A stretch of DNA of 64,000 bases, taken from positions 62,001 through 126,000 of the forward strand of contig NZ_JAAUVN010000004.1 of assembly GCF_012030425.1 (NCBI RefSeq), read 5' to 3'. The stretch's first letter is position 1. Every line of letters starts with the position of its first letter. Of the stretch, positions 43,128-53,400 are shown one piece after another. A program made the translations under genes and the position numbers. This DNA comes from Sphingobacterium sp. B16(2022). GTDB taxonomy: Bacteria > Bacteroidota > Bacteroidia > Sphingobacteriales > Sphingobacteriaceae. Below the pieces are notes generated by a model. That model was not told the origin of the DNA and did no database searches. It saw only the letters and a program-made list of their open reading frames with translations.

Positions 43128-43954
43128 TATTTTTTCCTTCTCTCAATGATGTAACGATTCGATGTTTTCTTCTTGTCGCGTGTTTTGAAGCCTTTAGCTA
43201 AAACACCTGTGCGTGAACGAGGCTGACCTCCTGAGGTACGACCCTCACCACCACCCATAGGGTGATCGACAGGGTTCATAGCTACACCACGAACTCTTGG
43301 ACGACGTCCTAACCAACGGTTACGACCAGCCTTACCTAACACTTCAATTCTTCTATCGTGATTAGATACCGAACCGATTGTAGCCACGCAAGTCAATAAG
43401 ATCATACGTGTTTCACTTGAAGGTAATTTAATAATAGCGTATTTACCATCACGAGCAGATAATTGCGCATAAGTACCAGCCGAACGAGCGATTGAACCAC
43501 CTTGACCAGGGTTCAACTCAATGTTATGGATGATAGAACCCAATGGAATATTTGCTAATGGAATAGTATTACCTACTTCTGGGGCAACTTTTTCACCTGC
43601 TACTACAGTCATTCCAACTTTTAAACCAGCTGGAGCGATGATGTAACGTTTCTCACCATCAGCATAATGCAATAATGCAATACGTGCTGTACGGTTTGGA
43701 TCGTACTCAATTGTAGCTACTGTTGCAGGGATATCTTTTTTATCGCGTTTGAAATCTATTAATCGGTATACTTTCTTGTGTCCCCCACCGATGTAACGCA
43801 TAGTCATTTTACCGGATTTATTACGACCGCCCGATCTTTTGTTGCTTCCAACTACTAATGATTTTTCAGGAACATTAGTTGTTACGTCAGAATAGTCAGC
43901 GCCTACTCTGAAACGAGTACCAGGGGTTACCGGTTTGAATCTTTTAACTGCCAT
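43127..43954 (-). CDS. rplB: Ribosomal protein L2 (uL2)
   Basis: 275 residues. Needed for peptidyl-transferase activity and subunit association. The functional segment [20 protein letters not shown] with its essential His is intact, as are [17 protein letters not shown] and the basic C-terminus. It is six bases after rplW. Confidence 0.98.
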   Translation of the reverse strand: MAVKRFKPVTPGTRFRVGADYSDVTTNVPEKSLVVGSNKRSGGRNKSGKMTMRYIGGGHKKVYRLIDFKRDKKDIPATVATIEYDPNRTARIALLHYADGEKRYIIAPAGLKVGMTVVAGEKVAPEVGNTIPLANIPLGSIIHNIELNPGQGGSIARSAGTYAQLSARDGKYAIIKLPSSETRMILLTCVATIGSVSNHDRRIEVLGKAGRNRWLGRRPRVRGVAMNPVDHPMGGGEGRTSGGQPRSRTGVLAKGFKTRDKKKTSNRYIIERRKK

Positions 43955-43960
43955 CTCTAA

Positions 43961-44251
43961 TTATATAGTACTGTAAAAGTCAATAGTTTCGCCATCTTTA
44001 ATTGTAATGACAGCTTTTTTATACTTAGGAGCTCTACCAGATACGAAACCTGCTTTTGTGTAACGGCTTTTTGCTTTACCTGCTACTACTGCAGTATTAA
44101 CCGCAAGAACAGTAACACCAAACATAGCCTCAATAGCTGTTTTGATCTGAATTTTGTTAGCTCTGTGATCTACTTTGAAAGCATAACGGTTTAATTTTTC
44201 CGTTAAAAATGAAGCTTTCTCAGTTAAGATAGGTTTTTTAATAATGTCCAT
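43961..44251 (-). CDS. rplW: Ribosomal protein L23 (uL23)
   Basis: 96 residues. It forms part of the tunnel exit that binds trigger factor and SRP. MDIIKKPILTEKASFLTEKL is the family start, followed by NKIQIKTAIEAMFGVTVLAV. It starts one base after rplD ends. Confidence 0.96.
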   Translation of the reverse strand: MDIIKKPILTEKASFLTEKLNRYAFKVDHRANKIQIKTAIEAMFGVTVLAVNTAVVAGKAKSRYTKAGFVSGRAPKYKKAVITIKDGETIDFYSTI

Positions 44252-44252
44252 A

Positions 44253-44882
44253 TTACTTAGCTAATGCCTCCTCCAAAGTTTTAAGCGAACCTGTAGTAAA
44301 TAATAACTTAGCCGCATTTAATACATCATATGTATTTAATTGATCTACAGTTGTTACTTTTACTTTTTTCAAGTTTCTGCTTGATAAATAAACGTTATTA
44401 TCTTGCGCTGATAAAACCAATAAAGTTTTCTCATCTGCTACATTCAAAGCATTTACAAAAGCAACATAATTTTTAGTTTTGATTGAGTCAAATTTAACTT
44501 CATCCAATACTACAACATTGTTATCAATTGCTTTGTAGCTTAACGCTGATTTACGTGCTACTTGTTTCAATTTTTTATTCAATTTGAAACTGTAATCACG
44601 TGGTTGAGGACCGAATACACGACCACCACCATTAAACAATGGAGATTTGATAGAACCCGCACGAGCACCACCAGTACCTTTTTGTTTGTGTAATTTACGA
44701 GTTGAACCCGCGATTTCATTACGTTGTTTAGATTTGTGAGTTCCTTGGCGTTGATTCGCTAAGTATTGTTTCACGTCCAAATAGATCGCATGATCGTTAG
44801 GCTCTAACCCAAATACCGACTCAGGAAGTTGCACCTTGGCACCTGTTTCTTTACCTGATAAATTTAAAACTTTAACTTCCAT
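44253..44882 (-). CDS. rplD: Ribosomal protein L4 (uL4)
   Basis: 209 residues. The tunnel-reaching loop (KGTGGARAGSIKSPLFNGGG) is present, and the globular domain includes LSYKAIDNNVVVLDEVKFDS. In E. coli L4 also represses the S10 operon through its leader. Here rplD lies three bases after rplC, and a leader hairpin is present upstream of rplC, so similar feedback is possible. Confidence 0.97.
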   Translation of the reverse strand: MEVKVLNLSGKETGAKVQLPESVFGLEPNDHAIYLDVKQYLANQRQGTHKSKQRNEIAGSTRKLHKQKGTGGARAGSIKSPLFNGGGRVFGPQPRDYSFKLNKKLKQVARKSALSYKAIDNNVVVLDEVKFDSIKTKNYVAFVNALNVADEKTLLVLSAQDNNVYLSSRNLKKVKVTTVDQLNTYDVLNAAKLLFTTGSLKTLEEALAK

Positions 44883-44885
44883 TTC

Positions 44886-45503
44886 CTATTTGTCTACAAC
44901 TACATAAGAACCTTTAGCTCCTGGGATGGAACCACTAACAACGATTAGGTTTTGATCAGCATAAACTTTCAAAACTTGTAAGTTTTGAACTTTAATTCTG
45001 TCACCACCCATACGACCTGCCATACGCATACCTTTAAATACACGTGAAGGCCAAGAAGCCGCACCAATTGAACCTGGAGCACGTAATCTGTTGTGCTGAC
45101 CGTGAGTCGCACCACCTACACCACCAAATCCATGACGTTTCATTACACCTTGAAAACCTTTACCTTTAGAAGTACCGACTACGTCAACATACTCCCCTTC
45201 TTCAAATAGTGTAACGTCAACTACGTCACCAAGTTGTTTTGCATCTGGGAAAGTTTTAAACTCTACCAGCTTACGCTTAGGCGTTGTATTTGCTTTCGCA
45301 AAGTGCCCTTTTAAAGAATTCGTTGTGTTCTTTTCTTTAGCTTCATCGAAGCCAAGTTGAACAGCAGCGTAGCCATCTTTCTCTTCCGTACGTATCTGCG
45401 TAACCACGCACGGACCAGCTTGAATAACAGTACACGGAATGTTTTTTCCCTCTGCATCAAACAGGCTTGTCATTCCTACTTTTTTTCCAATAATACCTGA
45501 CAT
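44886..45503 (-). CDS. rplC: Ribosomal protein L3 (uL3)
   Basis: 205 residues. An early 50S assembly protein near the peptidyl-transferase centre. [20 protein letters not shown] opens the protein, and the long loop includes [20 protein letters not shown] and [20 protein letters not shown]. It is the first gene of the ribosomal superoperon in this window; rpsJ, usually directly upstream, is absent, and a promoter lies 78 bases upstream. Confidence 0.97.
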   Translation of the reverse strand: MSGIIGKKVGMTSLFDAEGKNIPCTVIQAGPCVVTQIRTEEKDGYAAVQLGFDEAKEKNTTNSLKGHFAKANTTPKRKLVEFKTFPDAKQLGDVVDVTLFEEGEYVDVVGTSKGKGFQGVMKRHGFGGVGGATHGQHNRLRAPGSIGAASWPSRVFKGMRMAGRMGGDRIKVQNLQVLKVYADQNLIVVSGSIPGAKGSYVVVDK

Positions 45504-45531
45504 GTTGTAAATTAATTAATTAAAAGTCCAT

Positions 45532-45549
45532 CGAAGCAGTAGGGCTTCG
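45532..45549 (-). promoter_or_regulatory. Leader hairpin of the rplC operon
   Basis: The stem CGAAGC / GCTTCG with a six-base loop lies in the predicted 5' leader, about 30 bases before the rplC start. It is a candidate site for ribosomal-protein feedback. Confidence 0.45.
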
Positions 45550-45580
45550 CTCAAGACGTATTTCCCCCAATAAGGGATTG

Positions 45581-45611
45581 CAAAAGTACGAAGAAATTTC
45601 TAACTACCAAA
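45581..45611 (-). promoter_or_regulatory. Promoter of the ribosomal superoperon (TTTG-N19-TACTTTTG)
   Basis: On the minus strand TTTG is followed by exactly 19 bases and TACTTTTG, an exact match to the Bacteroidota -33/-7 consensus. It predicts a transcript start near 45574 with a leader of about 70 bases before rplC. Confidence 0.75.
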
Positions 45612-45813
45612 TTATTAGCACATTATTTTTTTATTTTTTTGTCTAGATCGAATATTTAAAAAACTAACTAATCGAGATATTAAAATAAATTGAGAAATAA
45701 CAAGAACAGTAAGTGAGCATCCTAATTCAATAATATATAATAAGAAGATAAATTATCAGAGCTTAATGGGAAATAATAAGATATTATACAACCAATACAA
45801 ACATAAAAAACTC
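45612..45813. other. AT-rich gap between the rplC promoter and the PUL terminator
   Basis: About 200 bases with no open frame of note, no recognisable rpsJ remnant, no repeat and no RNA gene that I can see. With the flanking promoter and terminator it makes the only intergenic stretch over 300 bases without a gene or pseudogene. Confidence 0.5.
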
Positions 45814-45850
45814 AAAAAAACTATCCAGAGCATATAAGCTGCGGATAGTT
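45814..45850 (-). terminator. Terminator after the first GH88 gene
   Basis: The stem AACTATCC / GGATAGTT around about 16 bases is followed on the minus strand by seven T residues. It ends the left half of the PUL. Confidence 0.75.
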
Positions 45851-45877
45851 CATGTGCCTTTTTAAATTAACAATAAT

Positions 45878-47152
45878 CTACATTTTAATGACAGACTGCC
45901 CATCCAACAGTCTTTTATATCGGACTAAAGCTTCTACATAATAATAGTCCGCATAAGTCAAGGGAACGTCAACTTCTGTCTCATGTGGAATAGATCCCAC
46001 ACTATGTTTCAGTATATAACCACCAGCTTCCTTATACTCCGCCTTATAAGGTTTAGAAGATAATGACCGCAACATTTGTTCTGCTTTGACAATATATAAT
46101 TGACTTTCAGCCCCATCAGTATATTGAGCAAGTTCCAATAAAGCAGAAGCCATTACAGCAGCAGTTGATACATCACGCAGATCTTTCTGTTTGTAATATT
46201 TACTTGAAGCACTTAATTTATTTTGATCCATGTCCCAGTACGGAATTAAATCTTGGGGCAAATTTGGATGATTCAAATAAAAATTTGCAATATTTCGTGC
46301 CTGTCGTAGATATTTTTGATCCTTAGTTTCTCTAAACATCATGGTATATCCATACAAACCCCAGGCTTGGCCTCTAGACCAAGCTGATTCATCAAAAGCC
46401 CCTTGCGCAGTCTTCTTCGAGATTATACTTCCATCCTTACTGTTATAATCAACAACATGATAAGAACTATAGTCTTTTCTATAATGATTGATCATTGTTG
46501 CATCCGCATGTTTAATTGCGATGTCAGCATAACTTGAATTACCTGTCATCTTGGATACCTCAATTAAAAACTCTAAATTCATCATATTATCTATAATAAC
46601 CGGATAAGTCCAAGATTGCCCATCCCAATTCTTACCACCATCCCATGATCGAATAGTTTTTGTCGCATCCTTATAACGTGTAGCCAAAGAAGCAGCACCT
46701 GTACTCAGCACATTCTTATAAGCACTAGAATCATTTGTCAATCTTAATGCATTTCCAAAACTGCAGTAAAGCATAAAACCCAGGTCATGCGTACCTTTAT
46801 TATTCTTTTCTTTTTCTAAATATTTCAACTTTCGTTTAGCCTCATCTAACAATTTCGTATCATTCGAATATTCGTAAAGATACAATACAGTACCTGGATA
46901 AAAACCAGAACACCACCAACTAGACCCCCAATTCACATATTTACCATTTTGGAAAGTCGTAGGAATATCGGCTTCTTTAACAGAAGCAGCGAGGTAACTA
47001 ATTTGTTTTTTTGCATCTTCCAGATTTTCATTCACAAAAGCTGAATCAAGGTTTAACTTATTCTTGGCAAGCCCTCTTTTAGTCTGGCACGAAACCCCTT
47101 GAAGAGCAAATCCTACTATTCCAAATAGGATTAAATAATTTCGAATGTTCAT
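45878..47152 (-). CDS. Glycoside hydrolase family 88, unsaturated glucuronyl hydrolase (first copy)
   Basis: 424 residues with an N-terminal export signal and a Cys at 22 that may be lipidated. It removes the 4,5-unsaturated uronic acid left by polysaccharide lyases. The two GH88 catalytic aspartates are visible: Asp123 in GTHDLGFMLYC and Asp188 in VIIDNMMNLEF. Aromatic and Arg segments WWCSGFYPGT and ESAWSRGQAWGLYG line the site. The (alpha/alpha)6 barrel is complete. It is the last gene of the susC-susD-DUF2264-GH88 run. A paralogue lies at 57876. Confidence 0.9.
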   Translation of the reverse strand: MNIRNYLILFGIVGFALQGVSCQTKRGLAKNKLNLDSAFVNENLEDAKKQISYLAASVKEADIPTTFQNGKYVNWGSSWWCSGFYPGTVLYLYEYSNDTKLLDEAKRKLKYLEKEKNNKGTHDLGFMLYCSFGNALRLTNDSSAYKNVLSTGAASLATRYKDATKTIRSWDGGKNWDGQSWTYPVIIDNMMNLEFLIEVSKMTGNSSYADIAIKHADATMINHYRKDYSSYHVVDYNSKDGSIISKKTAQGAFDESAWSRGQAWGLYGYTMMFRETKDQKYLRQARNIANFYLNHPNLPQDLIPYWDMDQNKLSASSKYYKQKDLRDVSTAAVMASALLELAQYTDGAESQLYIVKAEQMLRSLSSKPYKAEYKEAGGYILKHSVGSIPHETEVDVPLTYADYYYVEALVRYKRLLDGQSVIKM

Positions 47153-47176
47153 TTAAAACGTTATTTTTTTGAGTTT

Positions 47177-48445
47177 TTAATAATTTACATAATAATCTTT
47201 CGGAAACTGTTCCGCATTCCAGCACTTTTGCGAAGTCCATTTTTCTGGACTACAAGTCCAAAATTCATCATTAGCCGGCAATCCGAGAGGAAGGAAGGAT
47301 AAAGAAGCTACATACATAGAGCCAGCATTCGTATAGTAATCTGCCAAATTCTGCTGCTGGTCACCAACTACTCCCATACTAAGCCATCCAGAAGGTGAAA
47401 AAGTCTTATCAATATAAATATGTCTCAGTATTGCAGTTAAGGCAGCTCGCACCTGACCCATAGAAATATCCTCTGGCAGCCTATTTTCAAGAGCCACTGC
47501 AGCCAAGGGTTGAAAAGCAGCATTCTTATATGTTGAAGAGCGACCAACTACCATATAATAACCTTCTGGGGAAATCATGCGTTCCAAGTGATGTGCATAT
47601 CGTTGCATCCTTTTATAAGCACGATCAAACATTTCTTTGTATTTCTTATCTACGTTTATATTATGGCGCAGTGCTTCAACCTGCATATTGTGAATAACGT
47701 AACCATTGTAATGATCGAAACTAAAGTGAGCACCATCACTATACCACCCATCGCCCACATACCATTCTGTATCAAATTTATTTACAGCATAATCTATTTT
47801 TTCTCGTGCGCACTCCTCACCGGTATAATGTAAAAACGTCTCAGTCATGGCCGCAAAAAGCAACCAATTACTTTCATTAGGTTTAATTTTACGTAGTAGT
47901 TTAAATTCTTCGACAACCCTTTTCTTTGTTACCTGATCCAATGGTTCCCACAGTACCTTGGGTGCCCTTAGAAACGCAAGGGCGAGATGTGCTGCATCTA
48001 CCAGTGTTTGCGATGAAGGACCTCGCCATGTAAAATAATCCGGGGATTGAGGATCTACACCATATTGAATCCCCAATAAGGCCTGATCACGTAATTTTTC
48101 ACGTAGCTTTCCTTCTTCGGAGCTGTCATCAGGTAAAGCCAGCCAAGGGGCCATACCTGCCAGCAGTCGACCGAAAGCCTCGAGGTATCCAACGCCCGGA
48201 TCTCTACTGTCAAAAGTAGGACTTACCTCCATCGGCATCTTTTTGCGCCATTGCTGTTTACTGATATTATCCAATATAGGTGTAGCCATCTTGCTTAGTA
48301 TTGAAACCCAATAAGCACGGTCATTCCCTGCATAACTTATGCCTTCATCAGATAAAACACTTGCCTTCGCCCCTATTGGCAACGATGCCGTCAATGCACC
48401 AACGCCAGCACCGCCTAACAATTTTAATACAGATCTTCTCTTCAT
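47177..48445 (-). CDS. DUF2264 family protein, Tat-type signal, probable carbohydrate-active enzyme
   Basis: 422 residues. The N-terminus MKRRSVLKLLGGAGVGALTA has a twin-arginine and hydrophobic region, so export by Tat is likely. The body matches DUF2264 (RAYWVSILSKMATPILDNIS, GYLEAFGRLLAGMAPWL, NWLLFAAMTE, YSDGAHFSFDHYNGYVIH). It is rich in paired helices, suggesting an (alpha/alpha)6 barrel. My recollection, not checked, is that some DUF2264 proteins are beta-glucuronidases (CAZy GH154), which would fit a uronate PUL. It lies 24 bases before GH88. Confidence 0.82.
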   Translation of the reverse strand: MKRRSVLKLLGGAGVGALTASLPIGAKASVLSDEGISYAGNDRAYWVSILSKMATPILDNISKQQWRKKMPMEVSPTFDSRDPGVGYLEAFGRLLAGMAPWLALPDDSSEEGKLREKLRDQALLGIQYGVDPQSPDYFTWRGPSSQTLVDAAHLALAFLRAPKVLWEPLDQVTKKRVVEEFKLLRKIKPNESNWLLFAAMTETFLHYTGEECAREKIDYAVNKFDTEWYVGDGWYSDGAHFSFDHYNGYVIHNMQVEALRHNINVDKKYKEMFDRAYKRMQRYAHHLERMISPEGYYMVVGRSSTYKNAAFQPLAAVALENRLPEDISMGQVRAALTAILRHIYIDKTFSPSGWLSMGVVGDQQQNLADYYTNAGSMYVASLSFLPLGLPANDEFWTCSPEKWTSQKCWNAEQFPKDYYVNY

Positions 48446-48535
48446 CGATAATGGTTTATAAATAATGTATGCTCAACAAGCTCACATAAAACACTAAAAA
48501 TCTTTATTTTAATATAGAAAAACAAACTAAAAAGA

Positions 48536-48573
48536 ATCAATCGCTCTAGCAAACGATTACACAAGCGATTGAT
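48536..48573 (-). terminator. Attenuator-like hairpin between susD and DUF2264 gene
   Basis: A perfect 10-bp stem ATCAATCGCT / AGCGATTGAT around an 18-base loop is followed on the minus strand by a T-rich stretch. It may lower expression of the enzyme genes relative to susCD. Confidence 0.55.
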
Positions 48574-48605
48574 AACAGTTTCTTTACAGAATGAATTTAT
48601 TTCCA

Positions 48606-50456
48606 TTAATTATTCCAGCCTGTATTCTGTGTTAGACTAGGATTTCGTTGCCTTTCTAACTCTGGGATAGGCCATACCAGTAGTTGGTCTCCCAAATAGG
48701 TATACCTATCTACGATTCCGCCCCATGGTTGTTTGTTCCCCGCATTACCGCTAAAAACTTGATCTTTGAGGGATTTCCACCGCAATTCGTCAAAGTAAAT
48801 AACCCCTTCCCCAAACAGCTCTCTTCTACGTTCATTACGGATACGACTAGTAAGATCTGCTTTATCTTTAACCGTGGTAACAGCCGAACTATTTAAAAGT
48901 CCTACCCCGGCCCGCGTTCGTACTTCATTTACTTTGGCCACCGCTGCTGCTTCCTGTCCTTTTTCATTAAGTGCCTCTGCCCACAATAACAGCACATCTG
49001 CATAACGGATCACTGGATAATCTATATCACCAGCTACACGACTCGGAATAGATGGTTTTCCACCTTCGTACACAAATTTACGCGGGATATAAAAAAATCT
49101 CGGTTGATCGTCAGTGCGCAGATCAAACACATTATTAAATTCTTCAATATGTGGCCATCTCGATGTAAATGTCTGATCAGCTCCGAGATTTGTCCCAACA
49201 AAAGTTGAATAAGGGAGAATAACATTTGCACTTAAGCGTGGATCACGATTGTCGTAGGCCTTTTTTAATCTTTCCTCATTGCCATTAGGCAAATAAAGTT
49301 TAAAATCCAATCCTCGTTTCGGGTCAATAAGGTCAGTGTATTTCGACGGCTTTTTATTTGCTTCAGCTACCTGTTGTACATTATTACGGATAAAGTATAT
49401 CTCTCTTTTGTCAGGTGCCATCGCATTATAACCAGGGATTACGTCATCCCAACTAAATTTGCTACCATCTTTGTTCTCGTATAAATCTACAAAATCCGGA
49501 CTGACCATGTAGGTATTCCAATTGGAGCCAAAAGCGGAGCGGCTTCCGAAACTGAATTGTGTTGTCGATCCAAAGTTGTCCAAAGCGATATTCTGAATTG
49601 AGAAAATCATCTCATCTGACTTTTCATTGGCGACAGTAAATAATGTCTTATAATCTGGGAACAACTGGTGTCCGGCATCTTTAACTGACTGAAAATCTGC
49701 GATTGCTTTATCCCAATCTTGTAGATACATATAAACTTTACCTCGTAGTGCGTATGCTGCTGATCTCGTAATACGACCAAAATCTTTACTTCCTGCGGGC
49801 AACTTTGCTGGTAAATTCGTCTCAGCGATAGATTCCGTCAGATCTTTCAAGATAAAATCCCAAACTTCCTTTTCTGTATTTCTGGGTTTGGTTGCTTCAT
49901 TGTAGTTAATCGGTGTATCATATAATGGCACCCCTCTATACAACTGATTCAACCGATAATAATAGAATGCTCTTAGGAATTTAACCTCCGCAAGCAAACG
50001 CGCTTTCTTCTCAGGGGCCGATGGCGAAATATTTGTTAATCCATAGATAGCATCATTCGCGCGGTGAACACTCTCATATAGTTCTCTCCAAACATCCGCA
50101 AAAAGTGAATTTGAAGTATTCGTGGAGGCATTTAATAGAGGATCTCCACCTCTTGGAATCAACGTGTTGGATAAACGGTCATACTGATAGAGCTCCCGAT
50201 TATTTGTGCCACCAGTTGCATATCCAAAACGTAATGCTTGATACACACCGTTTACACCAAGATCAGTATAGTTGTCCGTTGTCCACATTTTATCCTCTGG
50301 AACTTGGGTATTCGAACTAATATCCAATAGATCTTTTTTACAAGACCCCATAGTTCCCAGTAAAATTGCAAGCGCAGATATACGCCACATATATTTATTA
50401 TATTGTTTACAGTATGCAGACAATCTTTGTTTTTCGATATTTAGTATCTTCTTCAT
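48606..50456 (-). CDS. SusD/RagB-family outer-membrane glycan-binding lipoprotein
   Basis: 616 residues. The signal region ends GTMGSCKKD, giving a lipidated Cys at 39; a shorter start at residue 23 is possible, but the long form keeps an 11-base spacing from susC. It has the SusD helical TPR fold with RRSAAYALRGKVYMYLQDWD-type repeats and the C-terminal SusD signature (DYPVIRYADVLLLWAEALNE; RIRNERRRELFGEGVIYFDE). It captures an oligosaccharide at the cell surface for the SusC partner. It is downstream of susC in the same transcript. Confidence 0.95.
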   Translation of the reverse strand: MKKILNIEKQRLSAYCKQYNKYMWRISALAILLGTMGSCKKDLLDISSNTQVPEDKMWTTDNYTDLGVNGVYQALRFGYATGGTNNRELYQYDRLSNTLIPRGGDPLLNASTNTSNSLFADVWRELYESVHRANDAIYGLTNISPSAPEKKARLLAEVKFLRAFYYYRLNQLYRGVPLYDTPINYNEATKPRNTEKEVWDFILKDLTESIAETNLPAKLPAGSKDFGRITRSAAYALRGKVYMYLQDWDKAIADFQSVKDAGHQLFPDYKTLFTVANEKSDEMIFSIQNIALDNFGSTTQFSFGSRSAFGSNWNTYMVSPDFVDLYENKDGSKFSWDDVIPGYNAMAPDKREIYFIRNNVQQVAEANKKPSKYTDLIDPKRGLDFKLYLPNGNEERLKKAYDNRDPRLSANVILPYSTFVGTNLGADQTFTSRWPHIEEFNNVFDLRTDDQPRFFYIPRKFVYEGGKPSIPSRVAGDIDYPVIRYADVLLLWAEALNEKGQEAAAVAKVNEVRTRAGVGLLNSSAVTTVKDKADLTSRIRNERRRELFGEGVIYFDELRWKSLKDQVFSGNAGNKQPWGGIVDRYTYLGDQLLVWPIPELERQRNPSLTQNTGWNN

Positions 50457-50467
50457 GTATCTTCGTA

Positions 50468-53400
50468 TTAAAATCCAAAATTCAACCCAAAAGCATATTG
50501 CTTCATTGTAGGATATTTTGCTCCAGCTCCAATTTCAGGATCTGCACCAGGGAATTTCGTAAACATCAGCAAATTCTCACCAGAGAAATATACCCGTAAA
50601 TTGCGCACATGTAATCTTTCAGTAAGTTTACTGTTAAAGGTGTAGCCTATCTGCAAATTTCTCAGTTTTATAAAATCTGCATCATAGAGGTAGAAATTAT
50701 TGGCAACATTGTTAATTGTCTCTCCATTGTATTTAAGACGCGCATAAGATCCACTTATATTGGTTCGCGAATCGCTAGGATTAGCTGGATCATAAAAATA
50801 ATGGTCATCTGCAACTCGTTTAGAAATACCGTTACCATCACGGACAATGTTGTTACTATAACCTTCATCGTTCCAATAATATTGTAATTTTCCTTCCCCT
50901 GACCAGAGCATCTGTAGATCAAAACCTTTGTAAGAAAATCCTAAATTGATACCATAAATATATTTGGGAATGTTAGATGTCCCTGTAAAATCTTGATCAT
51001 TCTCATTTCCATAGACCTTATCTCCGTTGAGATCAGCATACAAAAAATCGCCATAATACAATTGTTCAACCCCCAGTTTATTTACAGGTGAGAAGCTGTA
51101 TCCCGCTGTTTGCATATCCTGCACCCATTTGTAATCAGCTTCCGTGCGGATCATACCATCCCGAGGTCCGCCATTAGGATTTACAGCCCCGCCATTAGCA
51201 TAATAGCTACCATCACCTTTGTAACGCTGTCTCAAAAAATATTCCTGAAACATGTGCCCTTCGAGATTCCGCTGATTGGTACCTACCGCATTTGAAACCT
51301 GTCCGATATTTGTGCTGTAAACATTTGTACCATTGACGTCATTCCAGCCTCTGACTAACTGACCTTTGAGCTTTGTTACTTGGTTTTTATTGTAAGCAAA
51401 GTTACCTCCGATATTATAGCTGAATTCTCCGATCTTGTCTTTCCACGTCAAATTAAGTTCAATACCACTGTTACGCATCGCAGCCGAATTAACAATCGGC
51501 GCACCCGTAGTGCCTGTGGTCAGTGGCAATTGCTCCGGTACCAATATGCCTGATGTTAATTTGTTGTAATAATTCAACTCGACATAGGCTTTATTTCGAA
51601 AAGTCGCAAACTCCAATCCCACTTCTCTATTTTCACTCTCTTCCCAGGCCAATAATCTATTCCCAAATTTGCTCAACTCCAAACCACCGACTTGTGATCC
51701 ACCAAAGGAGTATCCTGCATTGCCGTAGAAAGCAAATGCAGGTAAATAATTTTCTCTAGCCGGATCGCTATTATTCATATCATTCCCCAATTTACCCCAA
51801 GACCCACGAAGCTTTACATTTTGGACATATGGTTCAAGACCTTTCATAAAAGACTCTCTTGAAAGCAACCACCCCAAACCCACGGATGGGAAATAGCCCG
51901 CTTGAAGATCCTTTCCAAATTTGGAAGATGCATCTCTTCGTAAACTAAATTCGACAAGATATTTGCTGTCAAAGTCATAATTTACACGGCCAAAAAAGGA
52001 GCGCATACTTGTTTCGTATTCGTTGCCATCAATAGCATTCATTTCATTCGCCGTACCGATGTTGGAAATCGTTGGATCTATGCCCCCCCTTTTTGAAGCC
52101 GAGAAATTATACCATTTTGTCTTGAATTCATTATGCCCCAATAGTGCTCCGATATTATGTTTACCGATGCTGGTTTCATAACGAAGGACGTTATCGAAAG
52201 TGAGTGTACGAAGGTTTTCGTACCCCTGCGATAGTACTTGCGTGGCGGCAACGCCTTTGGGAAAGACGATTTTATTCGTCTCAAAGCTATATTTATCAAC
52301 TGGGATTGAGCTGCCTGTTTGTTCACGGAATCGCGTTTGGTAATTAAATTTGGTTTCGAATGTCAATCCATTAATGATCTTTACATTTGCGAAAATAGTC
52401 GAGTTAAAATTCGACACTTTATCCATCCCCTGCGGTTCATAGAGATATTGCATCAAATTGTTCAATTGGGTGGATTCTTCGGCGGCCACAGCTCCACCAA
52501 ATCGACCATCATACATCGGATAAACCCCTGGAGTAGATTGTCGCAAGAAGTTATACAAATTGTCAACATTCGCCTTTTTCCGGTCTTCAGTTGATGCAAA
52601 CATATTGGTTCCAATTGTCAAGCGATCTCCGATTTTAGTACTTAGGTTTGTCCTCAGTTCGTATTTCTTTGCGCCCGTATTTTTCATAATACCGGGATTA
52701 TCAAAGATCCGACCCGAAAGCATATAATTGGTCGATTCAGAACCTCCCGTTGCTGAAATATTATGGCTTTGAATCCAGCTCGAATTATAAATCCAATCTG
52801 TCCAATCGGTATTTGGGTAAGCGATATAATTAGGTAGGCCAGATGCAGCTAGTACACCATTGGGATCGGCATTGGCTTTTCGCCAAAGATCAAGTGTAGA
52901 TTCAGCAAATTTTGCAGGTTTTCCCAAATTAAATGTCCCCTCATTCATAAGCTCCATGTGACGCACATAATCTGACACAAACTCAGGAGTTCCCATCGGT
53001 TTGGTTCGGGACAAGATACCGGAGTAGTTAAGTTGTGTTTTTTGATTTGCCTTTCCCTTTTTTGTTGTAATCAGAATAACACCATTACCGGCACGCGTTC
53101 CATAGATAGAGGCCGATGATGCATCCTTTAATACTGAGATGCTTTCAATATCATTGGGATTCACCGCATCCATTGAACCAGGTATACCATCGATAACAAC
53201 TAAGGCATCCGAATTATTGAGTGTCCCTATACCACGAACCCGGATTGTAGCGCCGTCAGCTCCCGGTCTACCCGTGCTTTGTTTGACTTGTACCCCTGCT
53301 GCTACACCGCTAAGCGCCGTTGAAACGTTTGTGACGGGTCTGTTTTCAATCTGTTTTGTATCAACGGTACTCACTGATCCAAGCAATTTTTCTTTCTTTT

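Noticed and set aside
45504-45877. Possible rpsJ or remnant upstream of rplC
   Set aside because: No frame in this gap shows S10-like sequence; it holds a promoter, a hairpin, AT-rich sequence and a terminator.
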